Source: Verrucomicrobiota bacterium (lineage in GTDB: Bacteria > Verrucomicrobiota > Verrucomicrobiia > Limisphaerales > JADLHS01). From it: a DNA stretch of 6,526 nucleotides. Positions 5,177-6,526 of the stretch are shown here, piece by piece; position 1 is the first letter of the stretch; each line of letters starts with the position of its first letter. Made by a program: the position numbers and the translations under genes. The notes beneath the pieces were generated by a model, which did not search any database, was not told where the DNA came from, and was given only the letters and a program-made list of their open reading frames with translations. The stretch covers positions 1 to 6,526 of the forward strand of contig SCTL01000246.1 in NCBI GenBank assembly GCA_004297495.1. The letters are read 5' to 3'.

Positions 5177-6526
5177 GAATGAAAAGCGTCCTCCGCTTGC
5201 TGGCCGGTCTGATCGTTTCCGCTTTTCCCCTGTTCGCACAATCCAACCTGCCCGCCGCGAAGATCAAAATTGTTCTCGTCGGCGATTCCACCGTGACGGA
5301 CAGCGCTGGCTGGGGACTGGGCTTCAAGCAATTTGTCAATGAGCGGGGCGAGTGTATCAACACGGCGGTGGGCGGGCGCAGTTCGATGAGTTTCATCCAG
5401 GAAGGCCGCTGGGACAAGGCGCTCGCGTTGAAGGCGGATTATTACCTGATCCAATTCGGTCACAACGATCAGCCCGGCAAGCCGGGCCGTTCCACCGATG
5501 CCAACACTGATTATCGCGGCTACCTGAACCGCTACGTGGACGAGGCCCGTAAGATCGGTGCGAAGCCTGTCCTCGTGACTTCGCTCGTGCGCCGTGAATT
5601 TGCCAAGGATGATCCGCACAAGATCAATTCCAGTCTCGAGGCCTACGTCAACGTGGCGAAGGAGATTGCCGTCGCCAAGGAAGTTCCGCTCGTTGACCTG
5701 CACGCGCGCAGCAAGGAATTGTGCGAATCACTCGGCAAAGAAAAATGTCTGGAGTTAAGTCCGTTCAAGATCGCGGAGGGCAGGACCAACTACGACGGCA
5801 CGCATCTCAATGCCAGGGGCGGCGTGGTCATCGCGCGACTGGTGGCGGACGAGTTGCGCAAAGCGGTCCCTGAATTGACGGAAGTTTTGCGGAGCGAGCC
5901 GGGGCCGGTTGCCGCGAAAAAGCTTTATGACGTTCGACGATTCGGCGCCAAGGGAAATGGCAGTGCGCTCGACACTGCGGCCATTCAGAACGCGCTGGAT
6001 GAATGCGGGCAGGCGGGCGGCGGCATTGTGCAACTGCCGCCAGGCACTTACTTCAGCAAACCGATTTTTCTCCGCAGCAACACCACTTTGCAATTGGATG
6101 CCGGCGCCACCTTGCAAGCGACCGATGACCCAAATGATTTTGCGAATCCCGACCGGCCGGGAGCGGTGCTCGCGTTTGTGAACGCGAGCGGACTCAACGC
6201 CGTTGCCATCACTGGCAAAGGCACAATTGACGGTGCCGGCGCGCGCTGGTGGGCGCCGGTCCGGGCCGCGAAAAAAGCAGGCCAGCCCGAACCGCGTCGG
6301 CGGCCCCGACTGGTAATTATTTCCAACTGCGTGGATGTGCGGGTGGAAGGCGTCACGCTCCGAGACTCGCCGACCTTCCATTTGGTGCCCGTTGATTGCG
6401 AGAACGTGGACATCGTGGGCGTCACCATTCGCGCTCCCGGCGACGCACCCAACACGGACGCGATTGACCCCAGCGCCTGCCGCTACGTGACGATCAGCAA
6501 CTGCGTGCTCGATGTGGGTGACGACA
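5173..6526 (+). CDS. Acetylesterase (SGNH/CE12-like) - GH28 polygalacturonase fusion, 3'-partial
   Basis: Predicted secreted two-domain pectinase; 451 codons are in the window and the frame is open at its end. A signal peptide is clear (MRMKSVLRLL, then a hydrophobic core, probable cleavage after LFA at about 22). Residues ~31-232 are a complete SGNH hydrolase of rhamnogalacturonan acetylesterase type: VGDST (nucleophile S39), AVGGRS (G67/G68), GHND (N98) and DGTHLN (D208/H211). A short linker leads to YDVRRFGAKGNG (252-263), the usual start of GH28, followed by an LPPGTYFSKPIFL strand, ITGKGTIDG and NTDAID (D429, catalytic). The last codons read VGDD, the paired catalytic aspartates D450/D451; the HG and RxK motifs lie beyond the window. 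The esterase would remove acetyl groups and the hydrolase cut alpha-galacturonosyl bonds. Whether the substrate is homogalacturonan or rhamnogalacturonan cannot be decided here. Confidence 0.93.
   Translation, partial: MRMKSVLRLLAGLIVSAFPLFAQSNLPAAKIKIVLVGDSTVTDSAGWGLGFKQFVNERGECINTAVGGRSSMSFIQEGRWDKALALKADYYLIQFGHNDQPGKPGRSTDANTDYRGYLNRYVDEARKIGAKPVLVTSLVRREFAKDDPHKINSSLEAYVNVAKEIAVAKEVPLVDLHARSKELCESLGKEKCLELSPFKIAEGRTNYDGTHLNARGGVVIARLVADELRKAVPELTEVLRSEPGPVAAKKLYDVRRFGAKGNGSALDTAAIQNALDECGQAGGGIVQLPPGTYFSKPIFLRSNTTLQLDAGATLQATDDPNDFANPDRPGAVLAFVNASGLNAVAITGKGTIDGAGARWWAPVRAAKKAGQPEPRRRPRLVIISNCVDVRVEGVTLRDSPTFHLVPVDCENVDIVGVTIRAPGDAPNTDAIDPSACRYVTISNCVLDVGDD

Overview
The window is a fragment of a pectin-degradation gene cluster on the + strand of a GC-rich, Gram-negative-type bacterium, most likely a member of the Verrucomicrobiota. 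That placement is an inference. It rests on large multi-module secreted enzymes rich in Thr and Asn, Ig-like modules without cysteines, autotransporter-associated strand repeats fused to an enzyme, a C-terminal module ending in RLxYP, and two kinds of short dispersed-repeat DNA that I associate with such genomes. No database comparison was possible.

Layout. (1) Bases 1-2474: the 3' part of a pectinesterase (CE8) gene whose start lies upstream of the window. In order it encodes two Ig-like modules, a Big_5-like module, the CE8 beta-helix, a third Ig-like module and a C-terminal module. (2) About 2480-5176: a family 1 pectate lyase (PL1) followed by a long strand-repeat region and the same kind of C-terminal module. 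Its 5' end is unusual because the frame passes through a 201-bp inverted-repeat element (2500-2700) and then through a TTGG-rich repeat-like stretch that encodes the only hydrophobic, signal-peptide-like segment. (3) Bases 5173-6526, running off the window: a secreted fusion of an SGNH/CE12-type acetylesterase and a GH28 polygalacturonase. It is cut at the second catalytic motif of GH28.

The genes are packed head to tail. Gene 3 starts in an ATGA overlap with the stop of gene 2, and a GTGA overlap exists at the gene 1/gene 2 border. Co-transcription and translational coupling are likely.

The predicted activities form a sequence on one polymer: removal of methyl esters from pectin, cleavage of the demethylated polygalacturonate by beta-elimination, removal of acetyl groups, and hydrolysis of galacturonan or rhamnogalacturonan. 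No transporter, regulator, tRNA, rRNA or CRISPR array is visible. The enzyme families are well known; the least ordinary points are the repeat element inside the 5' part of the lyase frame, the shared C-terminal module, and the esterase-hydrolase fusion.
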